DNA of 37,285 bases from Microcaldota archaeon (GTDB lineage Archaea; Micrarchaeota; Micrarchaeia; Anstonellales; Anstonellaceae). This document shows, in pieces, positions 14,397 to 22,818 of this stretch. Position 1 is the first letter of the stretch, and every line of letters starts with the position of its first letter. The stretch covers positions 1-37,285 of the forward strand of contig JAPLWX010000010.1 in assembly GCA_026396415.1 (NCBI GenBank). Direction: 5' to 3'. The notes under the pieces are model-generated. The model was not told the DNA's origin. It ran no database searches and was given only the letters and a program-made list of their open reading frames with translations. The position numbers and the translations under genes are program-made.

Positions 14397-14933
14397 CTAC
14401 TTTTTCTCGCGGAACCGTTTCCTGTCGCGCTTTATCTGCGAAGGGAGCGCGTAATCGCCGTAGGGCGTGCGCTTGATTTTTGCCTTGCTTATGCTTGCAG
14501 CGTCAGCGCGGTGGAAGACTATTTCATTCCCGTAGAACTCCAGTATGCGCGCGACCTGCTTCGCGCGCCACGTTTTTTTCCTCCTGTTGCGCTCTATTCT
14601 CTCTTTCAAATTTATCCGTCCTGAGCGCACGGGGTTCACCACGTGCACCTGCCCGTAGCTGTGCCAGTCTATTCCGTGGAATTCCTCCGCGGTTTTGCAG
14701 GAGTAGTAGAAGTTCCCAGAGCCCAGGTAAATGGCAATTGCCTGGCGAAGCGCGATTTCAGGCCTTTTGATGAGCCAGCCGCCGCGCTCGTCCTGCATGG
14801 GGATGTAATAGATACCCTTGAAAGGAGATGGAAAAATCAGAAGCCTTGCCAGCATGTCGCGAATGGCCTTGCCGCTGTTCCCTTCCTTGCGAAGCTGTGC
14901 AAAGCTTATAGCCTGCCCGGATATGGGTTTCAT
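14397..14933 (-). CDS. AbiEi-like antitoxin/regulator, 178 aa
   Basis: Residues 1-50 look like a winged helix (SFAQLRKEGNSGKAIRDMLARLLI), followed by a GIYYIP strand typical of AbiEi-type antitoxins. The middle (ALRQAIAIYLGSGNFYYSCKTA, VHVVNP) resembles the AbiEi core, and the C-terminus is very basic (KIKRTPYGDYALPSQIKRDRKRFREKK), consistent with DNA binding. The start overlaps the stop of the nucleotidyltransferase gene by four bases (ATGA), so translation is coupled. In classical AbiE systems the antitoxin gene comes first; here it is second. Family assignment is moderate; the pairing with an AbiEii-type toxin is the strongest evidence. Confidence 0.65.
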   Translation of the reverse strand: MKPISGQAISFAQLRKEGNSGKAIRDMLARLLIFPSPFKGIYYIPMQDERGGWLIKRPEIALRQAIAIYLGSGNFYYSCKTAEEFHGIDWHSYGQVHVVNPVRSGRINLKERIERNRRKKTWRAKQVARILEFYGNEIVFHRADAASISKAKIKRTPYGDYALPSQIKRDRKRFREKK

Positions 14934-15517
14934 TTTCCAATCACCTTTTTGAATTCTGCAAGGACCTTTTCATCCGGCGCCATCTGCCCAAGATCGGCAA
15001 CATCATCGGGAATGCCGCGCTTTTTTGCCAGTTCTTCTGCAAACGAGAGGTTTTTGCCTGTTTTTAGGAGGATTGCCACCACGTCGAACAGGTCGCGCGC
15101 CTTGCCCCGCTGCGAAAACGCCAGGGTTTTCATTTTCAGCAAGTCACCAAGCGATGCCACGAGCAGTTCCTTGCTGCCATAAACACGCTTTTCTGTTTTC
15201 CCGACTTTTTCATCTGGAGTGAAAACCTCCACCTTGATGCTTGTGGTTTCCGACTGCACAATGAACTGGTTGTGCCATCTTGCGGTCTGCGTAGTATAGC
15301 CCTTTTTGCTCATGCAACCTTTGAGCGCCTGTTTTGCCGCTGCAACATCGCCGCCCGAGAGAGGGACAAAATCCAGGTCCACGCTCACCCTGTGCTGGAG
15401 ATAAAACAGGGCCAGCGCGGTGCCGCCGACCAGTATCAGCTGGCAGTCTATGCAGTCTGCCACATCTGCAAGAATCGCCGTTGCCAGCCCATATTTGCGC
15501 TCGAAAATGCTTTCCAT
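14930..15517 (-). CDS. AbiEii/AbiGii-type nucleotidyltransferase toxin, 195 aa
   Basis: The nucleotidyltransferase signature is clear: LVGGTALAL at residues 29-37 and HRVSVDLDF at 42-50, the GG...hRxSxDhD pattern of the DUF1814/AbiEii family, with a KMKTLAFSQRGKARDLFDVV segment near residue 140. AbiEii toxins are reported to modify RNA using NTPs and to inhibit growth until neutralised by AbiEi. I chose the ATG at 15517 because a TTTTTATA element at about 15540-15549 lies 27 bases before it; the longer GTG start at 15559 would include the promoter. Its upstream region holds two long operator-like inverted repeats. Confidence 0.8.
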   Translation of the reverse strand: MESIFERKYGLATAILADVADCIDCQLILVGGTALALFYLQHRVSVDLDFVPLSGGDVAAAKQALKGCMSKKGYTTQTARWHNQFIVQSETTSIKVEVFTPDEKVGKTEKRVYGSKELLVASLGDLLKMKTLAFSQRGKARDLFDVVAILLKTGKNLSFAEELAKKRGIPDDVADLGQMAPDEKVLAEFKKVIGK

Positions 15518-15551
15518 GGAGCTATTTGCAAGGCAAAGTATAAAAAGTCTT

Positions 15552-15590
15552 GTTTTCACTAGGTTTTAATTTCTATTACCTAGCGAAAAC
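15552..15590. promoter_or_regulatory. Operator-like inverted repeat next to the toxin promoter
   Basis: Nested arms GTTTTC...GAAAAC and AGGT...ACCT surround a central AT-rich spacer. It borders the TATA element of the AbiEii-type gene and closely matches the second repeat at 15648-15686. Autoregulation by the antitoxin is the natural reading. Confidence 0.6.
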
Positions 15591-15647
15591 AGCTAACGTC
15601 TGATGATATTTTGAACCATTTTTTACTTGTCATTTTGGGAAAGGCTT

Positions 15648-15686
15648 GTTTCTGCTAGGTAAAAGTTTCTATTACCTAGCGCAAAC
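15648..15686. promoter_or_regulatory. Second copy of the operator-like inverted repeat
   Basis: The core is CTAGGTAA, nine bases, TTACCTAG, a perfect eight-base inverted repeat flanked by GTTT...AAAC. It shares TTTCTATTACCTAGCG with the copy 96 bases to the left. The spacing of about nine helical turns would allow cooperative binding or looping. Confidence 0.6.
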
Positions 15687-15768
15687 AACCACGCCTGACA
15701 CTTTTTTGGAGTGCTTTTGCGCTTGGTTCAGCGCATCCTGAAGCGAAGAAGGGCGGCAGCCACACGCT

Positions 15769-16299
15769 CTAGATTTGCTGGAGGGTTTGAACCAGTTTGT
15801 TGAGTTTATTGAGAATCCCGTCAACTGTATTCATTTGCACCTTGAAGAATTCCCCATCCCCGATGCTAGCAAGGTCGAGAGTATGACGACCGTTCCAATA
15901 TTCTTTATAGCCGGTGAGCATGTTCGCAACAATCTCAAGCTGTTTCTGCGCAACAGGCATGTCCGAATTTTTTTCCAAGGGCACCGCGTCGAGTTTATTG
16001 AGAATCCCGTCAACTGTATTCATTTGCACCTTGAAGAATTCCCCATCCCCGATGCTAGCAAGGTCGAGAGTATGACAACCGCTCCAATATCCATAATAGC
16101 CCTTGAGTGCGGCTTTTATGATGTCCAGCTTGTTTCGCGCATCCTGCAGCGTCGGTTTGCAGGTGGTGGTGAGGATTTCTGTCTTAATTTGAGTACCTAT
16201 GGCGGACATTCTGTTGGCTGGTTGGACGTTAGATTTAGTCGGTGAGACTTTGTCGGCTTTGTTTTTGTCATCTCTAATTATTTTTTGACCATGCGGCAT
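15769..16299 (-). CDS. Hypothetical protein with a nearly identical internal duplication, 176 aa
   Basis: The C-terminal two-thirds consist of two 63-residue units, each with a GYxxYWxGxHTLDLAS segment followed by IGDGEFFKVQMNTVDGILNK. The first 50 residues are basic and poorly ordered. No family is recognised. At DNA level 86 bp of the units are identical, pointing to a very recent duplication or gene conversion. I chose the ATG at 16299 because GGTGAGGAG precedes it and a TATTATAAAT-like element near 16332-16344 predicts transcription from about 16313; the longer frame to 16335 starts inside the TATA element. Confidence 0.6.
   Translation of the reverse strand: MPHGQKIIRDDKNKADKVSPTKSNVQPANRMSAIGTQIKTEILTTTCKPTLQDARNKLDIIKAALKGYYGYWSGCHTLDLASIGDGEFFKVQMNTVDGILNKLDAVPLEKNSDMPVAQKQLEIVANMLTGYKEYWNGRHTLDLASIGDGEFFKVQMNTVDGILNKLNKLVQTLQQI
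15802..15887. repeat. 86-bp exact direct repeat, copy A
   Basis: Identical base for base to 15991-16076 and offset from it by 189 bp (63 codons), so the reading frame is kept. Similarity continues more weakly for about 30 bases to the right. Confidence 0.9.
15991..16076. repeat. 86-bp exact direct repeat, copy B
   Basis: Second copy of the repeat at 15802-15887, within the same gene. Silent positions are also identical, so the match is not simply protein-level conservation. Confidence 0.9.
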
Positions 16300-16354
16300 T
16301 CTCCTCACCCCCAATCCCTTCCTGATGCGAAGCATTTATAATGCGTGGGAAAAA

Positions 16355-17395
16355 CTAGCGCATCCTGAATCTTAGCAACGCGGCAAATCCTCCGAAGCCG
16401 TCCAGCTCGCGCCCGCCGTCAGATTCATGCGAGAAGACAGTGAGCTTCACCTTGCGCGCCTCTGCCTCTTCCACTATCCTCTCGATTTCCTTGTCCGTGC
16501 GCAGAAGCTCGTCAAGAACAAGAATGGTGTCCACTGCGGATGCTGCAACTGCCGCCGCCACTTCCTTTTTCCCATATGCCACAAGCCCGCTTTCCTTGCG
16601 AAGCTCCGTGGAAAACTTGTCCATGAGCACAAGCTCGTTCTCCGCGCGCTCCTCCGACGCCACCTTTGCCACCACGCCGCGCTTGAGAAGCTCAGTTATG
16701 CCCGTCCTTTCCGCATAGGAGCAGTGCTCAAGCACAATCCGCTGCGCGAGCTTGCTGTCCTTTTGCTTGATGAACTTGAGCAGGTTCTCCTTGCCAAACC
16801 CAGGTCCTGCGATTATTATCTTTCCCACCTGTGACGATTGCAGTTTCTTCAGTATTTCCCCGAAAAACGACTGCGTTTTCTCTTCAAATTTGTCGTCGCG
16901 CTTGCGGGCGCTGTTTTCCAGTTCAAGCTCGTATGCCACGCCGTAGCCGCGCAGCGTCGCATAAATCGCCTTGTTTTCGTCCAGCACCAGCATGCCAAGC
17001 CTGGGCCTTTTGGTCTCGGAAATAGCCTGCTTTATGCGCGAGAGATGGTGCGCCATCCACTTGTCCTTTATGATGGAAACCGGGAAGTGCTCCTCTATGT
17101 CAATGGTGTGGTACGCGCCCTGCTGCACGTATTCCTCGGGCGTGCCCTCGATGATTTTCCCCGTCACGCGCAGGCGGTTCGCATGCGGGGAGAATTCCAC
17201 TTTCTCAACTGAAAGCTTCATCGTGACTGCCTTCTTCTCGCCCGCATCGTCTTCCGTGGCCTTGAAGCGCCTCCACGTGCGCGCAATCACCCTGTCGCCG
17301 GGACCGAGCAGCCGCTCGATGTGCCATAGGTCCTCGGTGTTCTCCGGGGTGAGGCGTATCTCGCCCTCCTTGGGGTCCTGCTTGCCTAGTTTCAT
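16355..17395 (-). CDS. pelA: Pelota (mRNA surveillance, ribosome rescue)
   Basis: Archaeal Pelota recognises ribosomes stalled without a stop codon and, with ABCE1, splits them. The 346-residue length is normal. The N-terminal Sm-like domain (residues 1-125) contains the typical LTPENTEDLWH and GDRVIARTWRR; the middle domain holds KIIIAGPGFGKENL, and the C-terminal domain ends with VFSHESDGGRELDGFGGFAALLRF. There is no GGQ motif, as expected for Pelota rather than aRF1. The divergent ABCE1 gene lies 1.5 kb away with one gene between, so the two recycling partners are near neighbours. Confidence 0.95.
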   Translation of the reverse strand: MKLGKQDPKEGEIRLTPENTEDLWHIERLLGPGDRVIARTWRRFKATEDDAGEKKAVTMKLSVEKVEFSPHANRLRVTGKIIEGTPEEYVQQGAYHTIDIEEHFPVSIIKDKWMAHHLSRIKQAISETKRPRLGMLVLDENKAIYATLRGYGVAYELELENSARKRDDKFEEKTQSFFGEILKKLQSSQVGKIIIAGPGFGKENLLKFIKQKDSKLAQRIVLEHCSYAERTGITELLKRGVVAKVASEERAENELVLMDKFSTELRKESGLVAYGKKEVAAAVAASAVDTILVLDELLRTDKEIERIVEEAEARKVKLTVFSHESDGGRELDGFGGFAALLRFRMR

Positions 17396-17445
17396 GAAAA
17401 TCCCTGATTAAGCAAATAGAAAAAGGAAAAAAGAAGAATATAAGG

Positions 17446-18780
17446 CTATGGCGCGCCGGCATTCCCTGCTTCAGTGCCGCGCTGGACATCGACAAACGAG
17501 CCGTCCACTGAAACCGCAATTTTGCCGAGCGCGGCATCCATCTTCTTCTCCGTGTTGCGCCTAAACAGGCCTGCAATGCGGCTGAGGAAGGTGCGCTCGC
17601 CCAGCATGCGGTCCACCTGGCGGTCGTAAATCCTGTTTATCACGTCAAAATCGGCCTGGTAGGCGGCTGCAAGGTAAGTTTCCGAGGCTTCGCCCTGAAG
17701 CGCCTCAAGGTAGCCGGTGAATGCGGCCTCCTTGGTTGCCTTGTAGCCGATGACCTTTAGGTTCCTGCGGGTGTAGTCCACTGCCTTTTTGATGACTTTT
17801 TCCTCCTTCTTGTCGAATACTTTGGTGAAATGGTTCTTCTGGAAAGCTTTCAATGTCTCCATTGAGATGTAGACGAGAACCCCCAGCACAGCCAAGCCCA
17901 ACCCAATGCCAATGAATACGAGATTGGGGCTATCACTTAGCTTCTCAAGAATTTTCAGCGCCTCCCCTCTCGCGGTAATGAAAGTGGCGGCGCCAACGAA
18001 AGCAGACCCCAAGATCAATTTTCCAAGGGTGATTAACTTGTCCAATACAGTCTTAGTTTCTGTTTTATCAAGTGCATCCTCGAGGTTTTTCTTCCTGCGC
18101 TCAAGGCTCAGGTACTTCTTGTTGAGGTCAAGCCTTACGCTTTGCACTTTTTTGATTGCGTTGCTGATGAACCCCTGCATGTCATTGAGGTACCCAAGGT
18201 CCACGGTCAGCTTCTTGTAGATGCTTGTGCTGTCCATGCCATTCTCATGCATTGTTTTCAGAACGAACTCAATGTCTTTTACCAGCTTTTCGAAATTGCC
18301 CTTTTTCTTCAGGGCGGATTGCTTTAGGAAATCCCCGTCGTCATCAATCTTGATGTTTTTGAGCCCATTTTCCACCTTTTCCACCATCAGGCTGAGGAAC
18401 CCGGAATTTAACTTCTCCGCTGAGAGCAACTTGTAATCCGCCACCAGCTTTTCAAGGGCAACGACGGTGCTTGCGCTCTCCCCGTTCCCATTCTTGCTGG
18501 CAGGGGGCACTGCGAGGAACATCTCTGACGATGCCATGTCTATGAGGGTTCCGCGGCGGATAGGCATTTGGGTAGTATAAAGGAGCGGCAGCTTGTGGAT
18601 GTCAATTCCCTCGAGTTTCGGCTCCAATTCCTTCAGTTTTGCAAGCTCTTCCTTTGGAAAAGGAGTTAGGTCCTTGAGCGAGGGAGACATCTTGACGCCA
18701 AGCCGAAAAAGCTCATTGGAATTCCTGGCCTGGAACAGGTTGGGGTCAAACGGGTCCATTTTCCTGCTTCGGTGTATCAT
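17446..18780 (-). CDS. Coiled-coil membrane protein, 444 aa
   Basis: No family is recognised. Residues 1-230 are mostly charged helices, including a coiled-coil-like segment near 210-250 (LNKKYLSLERRKKNLEDALD). Two hydrophobic helices follow at about 258-320, then another helical domain of about 130 residues. The protein is probably anchored in the membrane with large cytoplasmic domains at both ends. The ATG at 18780 has GGAGG eight bases upstream and follows a TTTAAATAG element near 18838-18847. It is followed by pelA on the same strand after 50 bases and is divergent from ABCE1. Confidence 0.7.
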   Translation of the reverse strand: MIHRSRKMDPFDPNLFQARNSNELFRLGVKMSPSLKDLTPFPKEELAKLKELEPKLEGIDIHKLPLLYTTQMPIRRGTLIDMASSEMFLAVPPASKNGNGESASTVVALEKLVADYKLLSAEKLNSGFLSLMVEKVENGLKNIKIDDDGDFLKQSALKKKGNFEKLVKDIEFVLKTMHENGMDSTSIYKKLTVDLGYLNDMQGFISNAIKKVQSVRLDLNKKYLSLERRKKNLEDALDKTETKTVLDKLITLGKLILGSAFVGAATFITARGEALKILEKLSDSPNLVFIGIGLGLAVLGVLVYISMETLKAFQKNHFTKVFDKKEEKVIKKAVDYTRRNLKVIGYKATKEAAFTGYLEALQGEASETYLAAAYQADFDVINRIYDRQVDRMLGERTFLSRIAGLFRRNTEKKMDAALGKIAVSVDGSFVDVQRGTEAGNAGAP

Positions 18781-18942
18781 AAATATTGCCTCCCACACCC
18801 TTCCTGTCGTTTGTATGTGTTAATTGTGTGTGCAAGGCTATTTAAACCTATCTTTACATTTTAGGCAACATAACCAACAGGATGCGCGCGTGGCAATGGT
18901 AATAAACCCTAGCGGGAAGAATAAGCAAGCGAGGAGAATGGG

Positions 18943-20712
18943 ATGGAGCAGAAAGGCAAGACTAGGATTGCGATAATCGACAGGGAAAAGTGCACCAAGG
19001 AGAAGTGCGGCTACCAGTGCCAAAAAGTTTGTCCGGGCGTGCGGATGGGCGACGACACTGTTACCATTGACACTGAAGGGTTCCCGATAATTTCCGAAAT
19101 ACTTTGCACAGGCTGCGGCCTCTGCCCGAAAAGGTGCCCTGTAGACTGCATCACCATCATCAACCTGGCAGGCGAGACAGGCTCGCCGATTTACCAGTAC
19201 GGGGAAAACACATTCAGGCTTTATGGCATGCCGCTGCCGCAGAAGGGCGTGGTGGGGCTCATTGGCAAGAACGGCATCGGGAAATCCACTGCGATAAAGC
19301 TCCTGGCAGGGCATCTTCAGCCGAACTTTGCCGAGTTTGACAGGAAGCACACGCACGAGGAGATAATGTCACGCCTCTCTCCTGACTTGCAGAACTATTT
19401 CAGGCAGCTTGGGGAGAAAAAAGTGAAGATATCGCTCAAGCCGCAGGATGTGAACAGGCTGACCGAGGTTTTCAGGGGCACTGCGAGGGAGCTTTTGAAG
19501 ATGGGCGACGAGCGGGGGGCGATGCAGGAGGCAATCGCGGGCTTTGGCCTGCAGGAGCTGCTGGGAAAAAGGATTTCCGTGCTGTCAGGCGGCGAGCTGC
19601 AGCGCGTGGCAATCGCGGTTGCATATTGCAGGAGCGCGGACCTGTATTATTTTGACGAGCCTGCGGCATACCTGGACATCAAACAGCGCCTCGCAATGGC
19701 GCGCGCGCTCAAGAAATTGTCGGAGGAAAAGAGCGTGATTGTCATCGAGCATGACCTGGCGATATTCGACTACCTGTCTGACTATGTGCATGTGCTTTAT
19801 GGAACGGAAAACGCGTACGGGACGGTGTCCGGCGTGAAAGCCGCAAGGAGCGGGATAAACGAGTATCTTGACGGGTACCTTAAGGACGAGAACACGAGGT
19901 TCCGCGACCATTCCATCACCTTTTCGCTCACTTCGGCAACCGAGGCAGGGAGCAAGAACGCGAAGTTCTCCTACCCTGCGCTCGAGAAGAAGTTCGACCA
20001 GTTCTCTTTCACATCGGACGGGGGGACGGTGCGCGAAGGAGAGGTAATAGGCATACTTGGGGAGAATGCCATCGGGAAGTCGCTTTTCGTGAAAATGATT
20101 GCCGGCGTGGAAAAGCCCGACAACTGCGAGCCGCTCTCGGGCATGAAAGTGTCCTACAAGCCCCAGTACATAAAGGCGGAGGAAGGCGTGGAAGTGCGCG
20201 AGCTTTTCATATCAGGCAAGGCGGATGCGGCATTCTTCGAGACCGCGAAGAGGAAGCTTGCCCTCTCGCCGCTAATGGAGAAGAAGCTCACCGAGCTTTC
20301 CGGCGGGGAGCTGCAGCGCGTGGCATGCGCGCTTGCATTGTGCAGGGAGGCGGACATCTACCTGTTTGACGAGCCCTCGGCATTCCTGGACATCGAACAG
20401 AGGCTGGAGTTTGCGGACCTGCTGCAGGGCCTGATAACAGGCAGCAGGAAATGCGCGTTCGTGATTGACCATGACCTGGTGCTTCTTGACGCCATTTCCT
20501 CGCGCATGATGATGTTTGCAGGCGCGCCCGGAAGGGAAGGGCATGCGGCTGCGCCTTCAGGAAAGAGGGAGGGCATGAATGCGTTTTTGAAAAACGCGGG
20601 GATAACGCTTCGGCGCGACAAGGAGAGCAGGAGGCCGAGGATAAACAAGCCCGGCTCTGCCCTTGACAGGGAGCAGACCGAGGCTGGCGAGCATTACTAC
20701 TACGAAGGGTAA
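18943..20712 (+). CDS. rli1: ABCE1/Rli1 ribosome recycling ATPase
   Basis: ABCE1 uses ATP binding at two sites to split ribosomes after termination or rescue. The 589-residue product has the two 4Fe-4S motifs in the first 70 residues (CTKEKCGYQCQKVCP and CTGCGLCPKRCP), Walker A GKNGIGKST near residue 108, signature LSGGELQR near 210, Walker B YYFDEP, and H-switch IEHD. A second ABC domain has GENAIGKS near 370, another LSGGELQR, LFDEP and IDHD. The second Walker A ends in Ser rather than Thr, which is tolerated. The ATG follows GAGGAG. It is divergent from the 444-residue membrane protein and close to pelA. Confidence 0.96.
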   Translation: MEQKGKTRIAIIDREKCTKEKCGYQCQKVCPGVRMGDDTVTIDTEGFPIISEILCTGCGLCPKRCPVDCITIINLAGETGSPIYQYGENTFRLYGMPLPQKGVVGLIGKNGIGKSTAIKLLAGHLQPNFAEFDRKHTHEEIMSRLSPDLQNYFRQLGEKKVKISLKPQDVNRLTEVFRGTARELLKMGDERGAMQEAIAGFGLQELLGKRISVLSGGELQRVAIAVAYCRSADLYYFDEPAAYLDIKQRLAMARALKKLSEEKSVIVIEHDLAIFDYLSDYVHVLYGTENAYGTVSGVKAARSGINEYLDGYLKDENTRFRDHSITFSLTSATEAGSKNAKFSYPALEKKFDQFSFTSDGGTVREGEVIGILGENAIGKSLFVKMIAGVEKPDNCEPLSGMKVSYKPQYIKAEEGVEVRELFISGKADAAFFETAKRKLALSPLMEKKLTELSGGELQRVACALALCREADIYLFDEPSAFLDIEQRLEFADLLQGLITGSRKCAFVIDHDLVLLDAISSRMMMFAGAPGREGHAAAPSGKREGMNAFLKNAGITLRRDKESRRPRINKPGSALDREQTEAGEHYYYEG

Positions 20713-20750
20713 ATTGCACATCAGAAAAATTCCTGCGCCTGCCTGCAGGA

Positions 20751-21344
20751 TCAAACCCTCTTTACGGACAGTACGGAGTTTTGCGCCTTTGAAAGCACCA
20801 CTTCATAGGAGACAGGATTGGTGGCAGAGGACCAGGTGACCTTCCAGGCGCCAACCGTGCCATCATATGCATCCAGGAAAAGCGCCTCTGCCCTGGCATC
20901 CGAGTTGCCTTTCACAAATGCAGCGACTTCATCCGTGCCATTGTAGGTGTGGGATGCGATGATTGCCTCCTCGGGGAATGCCAGTATGCAATGCGGGGAG
21001 TCGATGCACACCTTGCAGCCGCGCGTGATGTACTCCGGCTGCTGGGCAACGAAGTTTTTCGGGGGGTAGTCGTAGAACACGTGCATGCGCTCCGGGCAGG
21101 GGGTGTTCATGCCGTTCGTCACGCGCGCCTTGAGCTGGTAATATGGCGAACCGTCGGATGCCGTTGCGGGAAGTATCTCCATTATCTCGCGCACGTCCGC
21201 AGCCGGGTATTTTTCCTTGAGGTCCTCGAGGAAAAAGCTTTTCGCGCCCTCCTCTGACAGTACGGGCGGCGGCATGAGGAACGCGAAGTACACTGCGGCA
21301 ACTGCAACGACTGCCAGCAATATTATGAGCGCGGCTGTTTTCAT
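20751..21344 (-). CDS. Membrane-anchored extracytoplasmic protein, 197 aa
   Basis: An N-terminal hydrophobic helix (residues 4-27) anchors or exports the protein. The rest is an extracytoplasmic domain with several cysteines, including CKVCIDSPHC near residue 110 that could form disulfides or a metal site, and a C-terminal beta-rich part (GAWKVTWSSATNPVSYEVVLS). No family is recognised. The ATG at 21344 is 26 bases from a TAATTAAAT element near 21364-21372, so the message appears leaderless. It is divergent from the PLP enzyme gene and convergent with rli1. Confidence 0.7.
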   Translation of the reverse strand: MKTAALIILLAVVAVAAVYFAFLMPPPVLSEEGAKSFFLEDLKEKYPAADVREIMEILPATASDGSPYYQLKARVTNGMNTPCPERMHVFYDYPPKNFVAQQPEYITRGCKVCIDSPHCILAFPEEAIIASHTYNGTDEVAAFVKGNSDARAEALFLDAYDGTVGAWKVTWSSATNPVSYEVVLSKAQNSVLSVKRV

Positions 21345-21443
21345 GTGCCTGTTTTCTCGCGTCAGATTTAATTAGCTATTGCTTGCCGGGCAGACAAATC
21401 ATTAAATGGCTTCACCGCGCTATTCCAGTGGGAGGATGATGGC

Positions 21444-22790
21444 ATGTCACTCGATTCAGTGGTGTCCGAAGTCAAGGCAAAGCAGGAGGTCTGGGAAAAG
21501 GAAATCTCGCAGATGCGCGGCAAGAAATTCGCAACAATTTGCGTGCACGGCGCCTATACCAAGCACGAGGCAATAGCGAACAACCAGGGCGCGATAATAG
21601 AGCCTGTTTATACCTCGACTTCGCAGGCTTTTTTGGACGCGGACTGCCTTGAGGCTGCGCTTGCCTACAAGATACCGGCATGGGCGTACTCGCGCATAGC
21701 AAACCCCACCATAGGGTACCTCGAGCTCATGCTTTCCATGCTGGAAAGCTACGGCGCGCCCCGGCGGGCAAGCGCTTGCTGCACTTCGTCAGGCATGGCT
21801 GCGATACGCGCGGCTGCCGAGCCATTCATCAGCGAGGAGAAGCCCGGCAGGAAAAACATCGTGTCCATGGCGCAGGTGTATGGCGGCACGTTCCAGCTTT
21901 TCTCGGAAAGGTTCGCAAAGGAGAGAGGGGTGGAAGTGAGATGGGTGGAAAACCCGGCGGACCTCTCCGAGTGGGCCTCGAAGGTAGACGCCGACACGCG
22001 CTTTGTCTATGGCGAGATACCGTCGAACCCAGGCATCATGCTTTTTGACATCGAGGAGGTTGCCAAGCTTGCGCACGCGCAGGGCGCGCCGCTCATAACG
22101 GACTCCACGCTTTCCACGCCCGCGCTTTGCAGGCCCCTTGAGCACGGCTCCGACATCGTGGTGCATTCGCTCACAAAATCCATGACGTGGAGCGGCAGGG
22201 CGGTGGCAGGCGCGCTTGTGAGCAGGGAAAACATAATGTCGGGCGCAATTTCCGAGGAGGCGAAGCGCGACTTTGCGGGATGGGTGAAGCTGTGGCCGCT
22301 TCGCGACGCAGGCGCGTGCATTTCCCCGGACAACGCCAGCCGCGTGCTTGACTGCGTGCGCGTGCTTCCGGGCATCATGGACCTGCTCTCCAGGAATGCG
22401 ATGAAGGTGGCAACGTTTTTGGAAGGGCATCCCGGCGTGGAACGTGTGCACTACCCTGGGCTTCCGTCGCACCCGCAGCACGCGATTGCCAAGAAGTACA
22501 TGAGGCTTGTGGACACTGGCGAGAACAGGTTCGGGCACCTGCTTTCCTTCGAGGTTAAGGGCGGGCACGCGAGCGCACGGCGGGTGCTGGACAGGCTGAA
22601 GTTCATCTTCAATGCCACGGACCTTGGAAGGATAAAGTCAGTCGCGGTCATTCCCACCATAAGCACGCACCAGCAGCAGGGCGAGGAGGGGAGGAAGAAG
22701 GCGCGCATACCCGCAAGCCTTGTCCGCCTCTGCGTGGGCGCGGAGGACGCGGACGACATCATAGGCGAGCTGAAGGAAGCGCTTGAATGA
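21444..22790 (+). CDS. PLP-dependent Cys/Met metabolism enzyme
   Basis: This belongs to the cystathionine gamma-synthase / O-acetylhomoserine sulfhydrylase / methionine gamma-lyase family. The AYSRIANPT motif at residues 81-89 supplies phosphate-binding residues, ITDSTLSTP near 218 carries the PLP-binding Asp, and HSLTKSM at 241-247 contains the catalytic lysine (K245). Length (448) is slightly above the usual 380-430 because of an N-terminal helical extension. The exact substrate cannot be fixed from sequence; no other sulfur-amino-acid gene is nearby. GGAGG upstream supports the ATG at 21444. Confidence 0.85.
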   Translation: MSLDSVVSEVKAKQEVWEKEISQMRGKKFATICVHGAYTKHEAIANNQGAIIEPVYTSTSQAFLDADCLEAALAYKIPAWAYSRIANPTIGYLELMLSMLESYGAPRRASACCTSSGMAAIRAAAEPFISEEKPGRKNIVSMAQVYGGTFQLFSERFAKERGVEVRWVENPADLSEWASKVDADTRFVYGEIPSNPGIMLFDIEEVAKLAHAQGAPLITDSTLSTPALCRPLEHGSDIVVHSLTKSMTWSGRAVAGALVSRENIMSGAISEEAKRDFAGWVKLWPLRDAGACISPDNASRVLDCVRVLPGIMDLLSRNAMKVATFLEGHPGVERVHYPGLPSHPQHAIAKKYMRLVDTGENRFGHLLSFEVKGGHASARRVLDRLKFIFNATDLGRIKSVAVIPTISTHQQQGEEGRKKARIPASLVRLCVGAEDADDIIGELKEALE

Positions 22791-22818
22791 TGAGAAGTGC
22801 GCTCCGCCATTCTTTTCT

